From Eutypella sp. D-1 (Eukaryota > Ascomycota > Sordariomycetes > Xylariales > Diatrypaceae), in contig JAJTTP010000002.1 in assembly GCA_023313575.1 (NCBI GenBank), positions 496,001-560,000 on the forward strand: a stretch of DNA of 64,000 nucleotides, written 5' to 3'. The number at the start of each line of letters is the position of its first letter. Within the stretch, counting starts at the first letter, position 1. The notes under the pieces were generated by a model that worked only from the letters and a program-made list of their open reading frames with translations, was not told where the DNA came from and did no database searches. Positions 12,063 to 22,101 of this stretch are shown one piece after another. The translations under genes were made by a program, and so were the position numbers.

Positions 12063-13166
12063 ATGTCTGAATCTCAGTACAACCACCCCGACAACGTTGC
12101 CCGGCGGATAGCTAAGTCTATCGCCGATCAGTCGTTCGATGACGAAACCATAGACAGGCTGACCATAGATGAAGACGAAGAGTTCCTTCTTGCATATGGA
12201 GATCGGTGGTGCAAGCAGAAGTATGGGGAGCTAGGGTATCCGAGTCCTGGATCCCCCAACGCAGCTCTTCTTGTGCTCCATGATGGGTTACCTCGAGACA
12301 TTACCTACTGCCCGTGGTGCAAGCGCATACATTATTTGTGCGCGGGTCCTGACAACTGGATTGAGGACCAACTTTGGCATACCGAACACTCTCCGTGTCA
12401 GTCCTTGAGATTCACCCGCGGCCTGCTTGACGCCAACTTTCCATCGGCATATCATCCGGATGTCTTGTATGATTGCCAGCAGAAGTTCATTAAGGAAGGT
12501 GTTACTGACCATCGGGACCGTTTGATGGATACTTACAAGAGAGTCTCCCGTGAACCAATCGGATACATATGCGAACTTCCATACCTGATCGACTTTACCA
12601 GAAATGAGTATCCCAAGTACAAATACGAGGTCGTGACTGAATGGAAGCACAGCTTCAACCAGCACGGTATTTTCCTTGTCAGGCGTCGCGAAGTTCCAAT
12701 GCCCCCCGAGGGAGAGCCCAAATTCCTCTTCGAGGAGAGGACTTGTGGACATATGTTCATGATTGTCGACTTCGCCCAGCTACAGAATCCGGAAGCGAAC
12801 TCGGCCTATGTCAATGTGTATGACGTGCACAAGCCTGCCGGAATAATTCATGGGTGCGACCTTTGTGTCATCGACAGCTTGCTTATGATTGATAAGGGCT
12901 CGTCGGACTCTGTAGACCCTCCTCGAACGCCGAAGGTTATTATGACTACTTGGTTCTACCTCGGAAAAGGTGGCAGTCCCACAAAGATCGATGATTACAA
13001 ACGCAATATCAAAGAGTATATTACTTATAGTCCGGGGAAGCTGAAGCCAAAGCGAGACGTTGCGAAGTTGTCGGGCCTTCTTGAGTGGGGAACCTCGTAC
13101 CAGCCAGTCTACCAGCAGAAACGGGGTCCATTAACACGCCGCGCGTCGTTTTTCGGGTGTCCATGA
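12063..13166 (+). CDS. Hypothetical protein with a Cys/His-rich middle segment
   Basis: This is a single uninterrupted frame of 367 codons with no signal peptide or membrane segment. I do not recognise the family with certainty. Residues ~80-125 contain CPWCKRIH, then a His and a Cys further on, resembling the putative metal-binding patch found after the F-box in many fungal F-box-like proteins. No F-box is visible at the N-terminus. The C-terminal half has TCGHMF and a CDLC pair near residue 265, which could complete a second metal site. Codon use is less GC-biased than in the neighbouring enzymes, so it may be a lineage-specific or recently expanded gene. It could be an F-box-family derivative, and no function is proposed. 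Confidence 0.7.
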   Translation: MSESQYNHPDNVARRIAKSIADQSFDDETIDRLTIDEDEEFLLAYGDRWCKQKYGELGYPSPGSPNAALLVLHDGLPRDITYCPWCKRIHYLCAGPDNWIEDQLWHTEHSPCQSLRFTRGLLDANFPSAYHPDVLYDCQQKFIKEGVTDHRDRLMDTYKRVSREPIGYICELPYLIDFTRNEYPKYKYEVVTEWKHSFNQHGIFLVRRREVPMPPEGEPKFLFEERTCGHMFMIVDFAQLQNPEANSAYVNVYDVHKPAGIIHGCDLCVIDSLLMIDKGSSDSVDPPRTPKVIMTTWFYLGKGGSPTKIDDYKRNIKEYITYSPGKLKPKRDVAKLSGLLEWGTSYQPVYQQKRGPLTRRASFFGCP

Positions 13167-13931
13167 TGATAGAACATAGCTGTGTTAGCGGTTGATTCTA
13201 TTATGTCTTCTTTCTTTTTTTGACTTCATGGCATATTAGAATGTAGCTGCAAAATAAATATCTTGTAAGCACTTTCGCCTTCACCCTAACGTGCGTAAAC
13301 AGATCGTGATATTACTAGTGAACTAAAAATATCTGTCGGTAATAGCTAGCCGAAGTGATCTCTACGCGCCGAAATACCAACTAAACCAAGGGTTCGACCT
13401 TCCTAGACACAAACTTATGGTGGCCTTCAGATAGTGAAGCAAAATGGGTATTGTTATAAAGCAGTATCGTGGGGGTTTACTTGTAGATGCGCTCACTGGC
13501 TCAATCGCCTTCTCGATACGTCAATTCCTTGACTGGGGAAAACAGACAAAGAAACGGCAAAACTCTAGGACTTTCCTACTCATATAGCTCTTAAGACATT
13601 GATTCACGAGCAGAATTAATGCCAAACTCGGAAATCGTTAACTGCGAACGTTGGGGTGTGTGTGAAGGTATTCTTACAAATATTCTTTCAGTTAAACCGA
13701 TAATTCTTTTGCATAAAGAAAGGAAACTCGAATCTAAGGTAGACATTCCCATAGGAGTATTTTTGTTTCCGAAGGAGCAAGTATGTTGCCCCAAGATATA
13801 CCGACTGGTTTCACAAAATGTCTCGGTATGTACCGACGATCAAAACTTAGGCTTTTCCAATCTTTCACGCTGGCATAAGACATATCCATGGCCATATGTG
13901 CTTAACAGACGACTACCTGGCAATGTGCCAA
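13167..13931. other. Convergent intergenic region
   Basis: No gene is seen between the ends of the orphan gene and the SurE gene. An open frame at 13619-13981 overlaps the SurE C-terminus on the other strand and has no family resemblance. Confidence 0.5.
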
Positions 13932-14996
13932 TTAGTGATGATCCCGATATCTCGACTGGAGATAGTCTGAGTCCCGCTTAACCTTCCTGCCTTCATACTT
14001 CTTCACTAAACCTCCGATGGTGCGGGCGACGAAGTCCATCGTATATGCAGCTGGCGCATCGTAGTCCACGGTAAACAGACTGACAGGCGCGGCGCAGGAG
14101 GACAGGAGTCCCGTCTCGCCAGGCAGGGAACAGTCACCGTTGATGCAAGCGTTCACGCCGGTCCCCTTGGGTGGGACATAGTCCGCGTAAGTGAAAAGGC
14201 CACTAGTCTCATTATAGACCGCCTTGTCCGTGTCGGCCTCCCCGGTCAGGCGCGCCCGGTGGAAGGGAGGGTACACGCATTTTGAGTCCGGGGCCGAGCT
14301 TACGTCGGGATAGTTGACGTTGATCCCGTAGCCGTGGGGCAACAAGGGTTCACCCGGCCTTGCCGACTTAGCCAGCTCGTTAACCAGCTTGACACTGAGC
14401 TCGGCATTGATGGTGGCTATGTCGGCCGGATATCCCTCACTGGTGGTGTTCCTGTCAATGGTCTTGTAGCTTCTCTGCGTATCGTTCGCAGCGGAAAACG
14501 CGATGGCCGGCAGACCCCTGCCCACCGCGGCGTACGTTGCTCCCATGGTGCCGCTCAGAGTGAATAGAAAGGGCCCAGCATTGTTGCCAAAGTTAGGACC
14601 AGCGACAAGCAGGTCCGGCTTCGTGCCGTTCCAAAACTGGGGCACCACATAATCAAGAGCGAAGAACGTGCACGCGGCCGGAGTCCCATTGTAGTACCAA
14701 ATATGGCTATCGTTCGGGTCCGTACCGAACGAAGGTGCGCCTTTGGGGATGAGGTCGTATTGCGAATTGGCAGTCAAATAACGCTCCGTGGTAAACACGG
14801 CACGGCCACCCTGGCCGCTATTATTGGTCACAGGAGCCACCATCCAGACGTTGTGGCCGGCAGCCTTGAGCAGCCTGTAGAATTCGCGAATATTTGCTGA
14901 GCCAAACCCATCGTCGTTGTTAAGAATGATGTTCAACGCATTGGACGACGCTGCCACAGCTATAGTAGCGAGGCTAACAATGTCTGACAGTTTCAT
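13932..14996 (-). CDS. Secreted SurE-family phosphatase / nucleotidase
   Basis: Intronless, 354 residues. A signal peptide (residues ~1-20, ending SSNA) precedes the SurE domain. The metal-binding start of the fold reads ILNNDDG (Asp28-Asp29). It is followed by the active-site loop APVTNNSGQG, the GPNFGNNAG segment, SGTMGAT and the late NVNYP motif. SurE enzymes are metal-dependent phosphatases that release phosphate from 5'/3'-nucleotides and, in some fungi, act as acid phosphatases. The signal peptide points to an extracellular or vacuolar role. The C-terminal tail is basic. The gene is divergently arranged with a secreted nuclease, which suggests joint use in nucleic-acid breakdown (inference). 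Confidence 0.87.
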   Translation of the reverse strand: MKLSDIVSLATIAVAASSNALNIILNNDDGFGSANIREFYRLLKAAGHNVWMVAPVTNNSGQGGRAVFTTERYLTANSQYDLIPKGAPSFGTDPNDSHIWYYNGTPAACTFFALDYVVPQFWNGTKPDLLVAGPNFGNNAGPFLFTLSGTMGATYAAVGRGLPAIAFSAANDTQRSYKTIDRNTTSEGYPADIATINAELSVKLVNELAKSARPGEPLLPHGYGINVNYPDVSSAPDSKCVYPPFHRARLTGEADTDKAVYNETSGLFTYADYVPPKGTGVNACINGDCSLPGETGLLSSCAAPVSLFTVDYDAPAAYTMDFVARTIGGLVKKYEGRKVKRDSDYLQSRYRDHH

Positions 14997-16706
14997 TGTG
15001 AACTAGTATCACTCGCGGGGACTTGGATGTGGGACACTGATGCTGGAGGCTGCCGGCAATGAGGAGACCAACTTGAAGGTCAAGGAAAAGTGAAGGTCGG
15101 ACCTGGCCAGACCAATTTAACTATGCGCGTTTTCTCTTCACGAGGGTCGTTCAAGATTTATCTACTCCTAGACGAAGATCCGCCGTGGCCACTCGATGCG
15201 GACGCTCCGTGATATATAAGTTATGAGAGAGCGCATCCGACAACAAGACGAGCACGAATAAGGTGAATACAACCCTGACGGCCTGATCTGCTGTCAGCAT
15301 GCAAGCCCCCGGCTCCATCGGCACGAGTGCAGCGAGCTAAACAGGCTAAGCTTTTCGATGATCGACAATGATATACTATCATACTTCAGTCATCAGGACG
15401 GGGTTTCTACACTCTGAATCAGTACGGCTAGGCCCGTCCAGGTGCACGCTTATGGCCGAGGATTATACTTTATAACAATGTGACCTCGTTGTAATATTTA
15501 AATTGCATAGCTAGTAGTACATCCTACGTGGATCATATGTATTGAATGCTTAGCAGGGATACATAGGGCAGAGATAGATGTGGCTGCCTGTACATGAATC
15601 ATGATATTGTGCGGGAAGTGAGAGGGGAAAGTAGATGGCCGAAGAGATTTATTTACCGCCTTTCTTCGAACACTACCCCTTGAGTAGTGGTTTATATTTA
15701 GCAAAGTTAAGCTTCTCAACACGCAATTTAAATCCAGATGTGTAGAGTACATGTATGCGGTAGTGGGTAATTGGACTTGGGGACCGATCACCGCCCGGAG
15801 TCTTCTCACGCTCCCATTTCCCCAATACACACTTTGGTGTTTTCACTCGAATAAGAACGAACAAATCTAAACCGATCAGGAAGCCCAGTAGATAATACCT
15901 ACCTAGCTAGGCGGTATGCGCCACGGTTGAGGCCGCGGCACGCCGATAGCGCTATCGAGGTGCTAAAATATGTATGGCGTTGTCCCGACTACATAATGAT
16001 TGAGGTCAATTCGTCCAATCAATTCATCCCGTGGCTCCTAATTACAATCAATTAACGAACCCGCCATCTTCTAGATAGTTATCTCTAGCATGGCCCCCGT
16101 AGGCCATGCGTTTCGGTGAGTGAATCCAGTTTGATATCTCGGACCACTGATCTGCCAAGTAAGATGATCCTCTTCTGTCCTGGTAGATAAGCATGTCTGC
16201 CTCAAAGGTTACAGTCGTAGGAACTAGGATGAAAAAGCTTAGCCAAAGGTGAACACAGAAAGGGCGCCTTTGTCTTTTCAAATAAGTGCATTAATGTATA
16301 TACGCCGTTATCATTCCGCCTAGGCGGACCCCTTGCTCCCCCAACCCGACGACCTGCTTTCTAGGGGGTTAACGGACCAATCCACGCCAGTTCGTTGATC
16401 ACGACCCCGCCAGGGTCCAGAACATCGTCGGGATGAGCTGCGAAAGTGTACTAGGTGATCTCTTAGCATCTCTTGGGACATGCTTGGCAGTCAAGATGTA
16501 ACTTCTTGATTTATCAAATAATCTCCATTGTTGTTCCCCGAAAATGTTGAAGTGGCCCCCACCATCCCCGTGTCGGGGTGCCAGCCGCGGCGCATAAATG
16601 TATGGTTGCCCCTGATGCCCGAGGAGGAATTGTGCAATAGGGTTTCAGTCATTAGAGGATTCTATAATCAACGCCGCCCTCGGACTGCATAGGGATCAGT
16701 GTCATT
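14997..16706. other. Shared divergent promoter region of SurE and nuclease genes
   Basis: These 1.7 kb separate two divergent genes. No coding region is supported. A TATA-like element (ATATATAAG, about 15212) and a CATAAATG element (about 16595) are possible core promoter parts. I did not find a CACGTG phosphate-response motif in it by eye. Confidence 0.45.
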
Positions 16707-18560
16707 ATGAAAACAGTGGTTGCCTCGCTGAGATCTGGCTTAGTTGCCGCTGTGTCACTATTTACTGTGATATCAGCTCAGTCGATCGCTGAGATAAATG
16801 GTCCGAGATTCCTGTCGCCGTACGATGGGCAGAGCGTCAATGTCTCCGGTTTGGTGACCGCTCGTTACAGCGACGGTTTCTGGATACGGTCTCTGGAGCC
16901 AGACGACGACCCTAGGACCTCCGAGTCGATCTACATCTTCGGCTCCAAACTTGGTAATTTCACTACTGGCGATCTCGTTTCTCTAAGCGGCACTGTCCAG
17001 GAATATCGCTCGGGTAACGACTATAATTATCTCACAGAGATCAGCAAGCCACGCGAAATTACCGTGCTGTCGAGAGGGCATCCCACCGAACCGCTCGAGA
17101 TAGGAAGGGATACACCAAACCCTCCAACCCGGGATTTCTCCTCCCTTGACGTTGGCGGGGTTCTCGGCGTGCCGAATAATGTGAACAGAGTTTCGGTCGA
17201 CAACCCCGAGCTTGAGCCGGATAGGTTCGGCATTGACTTCTGGGAAAGCCTTGTTGGGGAACTCGTCACCATAAAGAACCCGCGGGCAATCGCGAAGCCG
17301 AATAAATACGGCGACACCTGGGTTGTTGGCGAGTGGCCAGTGACTGGGCTGAATAGTAGGGGTGGCTTAACCATGCGTGCCGGCGATGCAAACCCCGAGG
17401 CGATTATTATCGGCACTCCACTAGATGGCACGTCCAATCCAAGCGATGGCAGGCTCGGTGATGAGCTCAGAGACATCACGGGAGTCGTTTATCAGGGTTT
17501 CGGTTTCTATCGCATCCTTCCCACTACCGCGCTCGTGGTCAAGAAGAAACCTTCGCCTGCGCTCCCAGAACCCGAAAAGTTCCTCCTGAAGGGAAATTGT
17601 GCTGGCTTGACGGTTGGGAGCTACAATATCGAAAACTTCTATTCTGGCAGCCCTAAACTACAGGGCCGGGCCGAACACATCGCCAAGTATCTGGGCGCCC
17701 CTGATTTGCTCTTCCTCCAGGAGGTGCAAGACAATGATGGCGAGACTAACGACGGGGTGGTCAACGCTAACAAATCGCTTACGGTCCTGATTGATGCGAC
17801 CGCTACGCTAACCGGCTGGAGATACGAGTTCGTCGACATCGCTCCAGAGAATAACAAGGATGGGGGTGCACCTGGTGGGAATATCCGCTCTTCATACCTA
17901 TACAATCCTTCTGTAATCCAGTTGAAGAAGGCCAACCCAGGATCGGCTTCAGACTCCGTCAAGGTACAGAAAGGATCTGGCTTCCTATCCGGGCCTACGC
18001 TGAACTTCAATCCTGGCCGCATCGACCCCAGTAACTCGGCCTGGGATGATAGCCGCAAGCCGTTGGTAGCACACTGGGAGTTTAAGAGTGTAGCTTGCCG
18101 CCTATCTGACTTCTTCACTGTTAACGTCCATCTGGGGTCGAAAGGAGGTAGCACCACCATCCAAGGTGATGCCCGCCCACCTATCAACAAGGGTGTTGAG
18201 AAGAGGACTGCACAGGCGAACATCACCGCCTCGTTCGTCTCCGAGATCCTAAGATACGACCCCAACGCAGGTATCATCGCCGCGGGCGATTTTAACGAGT
18301 TCGCGTTTGTGAAACCTCTGGAGGTGTTTGCGAAGAATTCGGGCTTGATCGACCTCGATGTGGCGGCTAATGTCCCAGAGACAGAGAGGTATACCTACAT
18401 CTTCGATATGAACTGCCAGCAGCTCGACCACATGTACGTTTCGCAGAAGATCGCCAGGAGATTCCCACGCTATGAGCACGTACATGTTAATACATGGGTG
18501 AGCTACGATGACGCCGTCAGTGACCACGATCCATCTGTCGCGAGGCTCAGTGTGCTCTAG
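16707..18560 (+). CDS. Secreted endonuclease/exonuclease/phosphatase-family nuclease (ExeM/NucH-like)
   Basis: Intronless, 617 residues, with a signal peptide (1-~24, cleavage near SAQS). The N-terminal ~280 residues form the beta-rich region seen before the catalytic domain in extracellular nucleases of the ExeM/NucH type. The EEP domain follows and carries its catalytic set: SYNIENF (Asn307), LFLQEV (Glu339), VNVHLGS (His475), GDFNEF (Asp528, Asn530) and SDHDPS (Asp606, His607). These residues place it among the metal-dependent nucleases of the DNase I fold. It probably degrades extracellular DNA and possibly RNA. The neighbouring divergent SurE phosphatase would use the nucleotides released. 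No membrane anchor is visible. Confidence 0.85.
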   Translation: MKTVVASLRSGLVAAVSLFTVISAQSIAEINGPRFLSPYDGQSVNVSGLVTARYSDGFWIRSLEPDDDPRTSESIYIFGSKLGNFTTGDLVSLSGTVQEYRSGNDYNYLTEISKPREITVLSRGHPTEPLEIGRDTPNPPTRDFSSLDVGGVLGVPNNVNRVSVDNPELEPDRFGIDFWESLVGELVTIKNPRAIAKPNKYGDTWVVGEWPVTGLNSRGGLTMRAGDANPEAIIIGTPLDGTSNPSDGRLGDELRDITGVVYQGFGFYRILPTTALVVKKKPSPALPEPEKFLLKGNCAGLTVGSYNIENFYSGSPKLQGRAEHIAKYLGAPDLLFLQEVQDNDGETNDGVVNANKSLTVLIDATATLTGWRYEFVDIAPENNKDGGAPGGNIRSSYLYNPSVIQLKKANPGSASDSVKVQKGSGFLSGPTLNFNPGRIDPSNSAWDDSRKPLVAHWEFKSVACRLSDFFTVNVHLGSKGGSTTIQGDARPPINKGVEKRTAQANITASFVSEILRYDPNAGIIAAGDFNEFAFVKPLEVFAKNSGLIDLDVAANVPETERYTYIFDMNCQQLDHMYVSQKIARRFPRYEHVHVNTWVSYDDAVSDHDPSVARLSVL

Positions 18561-19098
18561 TTTCATGCAGTCCAGCAAGAGGTATCCTGGTTTAAATATA
18601 ATAGACTATCAAATGGCAGTTGTTAATTTCAGTCGGAGAAGAATTACTTGTTGCCAAGAAAGCTCGCATGCTATCGCCCTAATTCCAACTAGTTAGAATA
18701 CCTCCCCGATGGGTAACGTAATTATTTCTCTAATATACTAATATCAACGGTGAGTTGAGTATTTCTTCAAATATCCCTGGTGGGTTGGGGATGTCCGCTG
18801 GTGTTTCTGCATTTCCACGGTTCTTCTCGCGTGCGAACGGATAGAATGGCGTCATGCATGCCATTGAGACGACGAGCTATTTTCATTCGAGCAATATGGT
18901 GCGTCGTCGGCACTGAAGTGGAGCTTATCTAGTATCACGACATTGAGTGCCAGTTATTTATAACGCATGCTCGCCTGTCCTACGGTGTGGTTTGGATTCT
19001 ACACGCTCTCAACTCGGCGAGCGTGTACAAGACGTGGCGGCTCCGGTTGTGTCTTCCTGAATCAAGATAACAGACCAAAATTCAATCAACCCGCTAGA
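18561..19098. other. Intergenic between nuclease and FMO gene
   Basis: No gene is seen. A TTTATAAC element at about 18957 could serve the downstream monooxygenase, or the frame upstream of its ATG may be leader sequence. Confidence 0.45.
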
Positions 19099-20867
19099 AT
19101 GACGGTCAAAGCCCGGCGTGTGGCGGTCATCGGGGCCGGACCCGCGGGCGCGATCGCCGTAGATGCATTGGTGAAGGAGCAAGCTTTTGAGACCGTCCGG
19201 GTCTTTGACAGGCGATCGGCCATCGGTGGTACGTGGAACTATACACCACATCTACCACCCAAAGTGCCATCTTTGAGGGATCTCCTTAATAATACCGCCG
19301 ACGAGGCTCCTCCGATCCCCGGCCTGTTGCCAGCCGTGACGCCTATATCCGAGACAGTCAACAGTCACCAGATACGCTTCTCTGATACAGCCATTCGTAA
19401 GTAATCCAGGGAACTTCCGTAGCCGGCCTCTCTACTTTTATTCGCAATGGCAACTTCATGGGAATGTCGCATCCCAATCCTATTTCTGGGCATCTATGGG
19501 TATTTGCTAATCTTGGCCGTGACTAGATGAGAACTTACACAGCAATATCACACCAGAAATAATGAGCTACACGCAGGAACCATTCTCTGACAAGTTGTCC
19601 GAGCGCACGCTGGCGGAGTATGGTTCGCCGGCGCCGTTCCGGCACCATACCCTGATCCGGGACTGGGTAGAAGGGATCTTCCTGCGCGGCGGCCACGACA
19701 AGCTGCTAGAGCTCAACACCACGGTTGAGAGGGCTGTCAAGGAGAAGGATGAGTGGGTCCTAACGCTCCGCAAGGAGGCCTCGGGAAACAACTATTGGTG
19801 GCGCGAGAGGTTCGACGCCCTCGTAGTGGCCTCCGGACACTACAATGTTCCGTGGTTCCCCGACATTCCGGGTTTGGCGGAATATGACGAGCGTTTTCCC
19901 GGTAGGGTGCTACACAGCAAACATTTCCGCAACGCTCCATCTTTCGCAGGCAAAGTAAGTCGCGCATAAATCACCCCGCACCCAGTGAGTCTCTACTGAC
20001 ATAGACAACATAGAGAGTCATCGTGGTCGGAGGGTCGGTGTCGTCGCATGAAGTCCTCCACGAAGTACTAGCGTTTGCTCAGGCGCCGGTCTATGCCTCG
20101 CTCAGGGGGGAGCCCGTGCCTGCGTTCGGGTTGGAGCCTTTCACGCATCCGCACATTGCTCTGAAGAAGCAGATCACCAAGATCGACGCCGACACAGGCC
20201 GGTTCCATTTCGTGGACGGGTCCCACGTCGACGACGTAGACCATGTGATCTTCGGTACGGGCTATCAGTTCAGCATGCCCTTTCTCCCCGAGATTCAGAA
20301 GCGCATCAAGAACGCGCATCGGAGGCTTCCCGGGGTATACGAGCACGTGTTCGACATCGAAGACCCTACGCTGGTGTTTATCGGTATGGTAAGTGTAGTC
20401 CAATGCAACCTGTACCGACCCTTAAGTAGTATGATAGCGGCTTATTCTGATCCTAGAGCGCGGGCGGGTTCACCTTTCGGGCGTATGAATGGCAGGCCGT
20501 CGCGGCAGCCCGGCACCTAGCAGGGCGGGCGAAGAAGAAGGCCTTGCCGGCGCCCGCCGAGCAGTTGGAATGGGAGCGCAAGAGGGTGGCGGCACGGGGA
20601 GAGGGCAAGAACTTCTACTCGATCGCACCAGACTTCGAGGAGTACTTCGAGTTCTTACGGGAGGTAGCTGGCGACCCAGTCCCGGGCTCCACCGGACGCG
20701 TGCTTCCTCCCTTCGACAAGAAGTGGCTTGACATCTGGACGGGTATGGTGGCTACGAAGATTAAAGGATGGCAAAGGAAGAGGGAGAGGGCCGAGAAACA
20801 GGAGGAAGAGAAGAAAGAGCGGGAGAAAGGGGGTGATAAAAGCCTCCTTGTCAAGGCTAGACTTTAA
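19099..20867 (+). CDS. FAD-dependent monooxygenase, flavin-containing monooxygenase (FMO) family
   Basis: Four exons: 19099-19396, 19527-19954, 20014-20388 and 20457-20867, giving 503 residues. All junctions keep frame and use GTAAGT donors. The N-terminus has the FAD dinucleotide fold (VIGAGPAG, Gly12-Gly17). FPGRVLHSKHFR matches the FMO identifying region. A second nucleotide fold, VVGGSVSSHEV, binds NADPH, and FGTGYQ is the usual late motif. FMOs and thiol-specific monooxygenases add one oxygen to soft N or S atoms. Yeast Fmo1 oxidises thiols such as glutathione. The tail after residue ~470 is highly charged (Lys/Glu repeats) and is probably disordered. The start at 19099 is chosen because it gives a normal FMO N-terminus. 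The next gene downstream is GGT, also a thiol-related enzyme. Confidence 0.88.
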
Positions 20868-22101
20868 GTCCTTTCCTGTTCAAAAATTAAGTACTACTAC
20901 ATTTCTTACCTACTATATACAACGAGCCCCTGAGAAGTGTACTCCAAGTGATAAGTAGCTATGCCTACAGCATACCTTCGACCTTCCCAGTCCTATAAGA
21001 GACAGTAGTTAGGGGCATCGCGTCTGGGTAACGCGTCAGCGTATCTCCCCTGCCAACCTAACCTTATTCGTATCTTTTGGTGGCTTACTATGTAAGACCA
21101 GAAAAGGCGCATGCATGGCGGTTGCATCGTGCCTAGATTCACAATCTGCAGGAATCGTCAGCACAGGCAGGCAAAAATTAGTCTCAGAATAAGGAAACTC
21201 CATTTCTCGTCCAGCCCGTTCAGCCACTATGCGTCCCTTCGCTCGCAAACTATCACCTCATCGAATCCTGTATGGCTAATCGAGCTATTCACCTAAAGAG
21301 GAAGGTCGCCTAAGCCAAGAGATTACCCTAGATAGAGTTAAACCGAACCCGTCCATCGCGCTCCCCCACATCGCTCTTGTTCCTGGCCCGGCTTGGCTTG
21401 GAGTCGATAGCATATAACTGGGGCAGGACCGAGGTCTGCCGGGAATCAAGAAGATTAGATAGAATTAGCATCATTAGAGCAGGTATAGATAGAGATAAAT
21501 GAATGGGTTTTGCTTGGCTTGCCACAATCCCGCCGGATGCCGGGGCTCTCTCCGGTGAGACCCCCCCCCCCTCTCCCCCTTCGCAGAATGACACCAAGCA
21601 TGACTGATTGGGTAGATCGACAGCACAGCAGCATTAGCGCAGCTTGCAGGGTTGACTGACTGCTTTGAAAGGGACGAAAGAAGCAGCTGTGGCTATCTTC
21701 ACGGCAAATCACGGACTCTGTCAAGGTCCGATCTCATGTAATACCGAAGAGCCCGATGCTACTATGCCAGTCAGTGACGCCGCACCTGAACGTCTCACCG
21801 AGATTGCGATTTGCCTTGGAAAGTGCAATGCTTGATACCAACCTTGTTCAATGGGGGATGGCGTAATTCACATTTACTATATAAAGCCTCAGAGGGTTCT
21901 ATCGAGTAGTTAGTGTTTACTGGAAGTCGGCATCGCTGATAGCAGGGGTGAGTTCAGCTGCGCTCGCGTTATCGGCGTTGATAAATTCCCCGCCACCCGC
22001 AGCCGTGGTAAGCTTTCTTCACTCTAATACACATCCGCGAAGTGTGCAGTTTAGACTTCAGAGTAGCCGTTTGCTGCCCCGGCTTGTCGGACAACGCCAG
22101 T
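20868..22101. other. Intergenic and GGT promoter
   Basis: No gene is seen in these 1.2 kb. A C-run lies at about 21560-21575. The last ~220 bases hold the GGT core promoter. Confidence 0.5.
21878..21886 (+). promoter_or_regulatory. TATA box of the GGT gene
   Basis: TATATAAAG lies about 216 bases before the GGT ATG, on the same strand and with no closer candidate. The call is based on motif and position. Confidence 0.5.
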
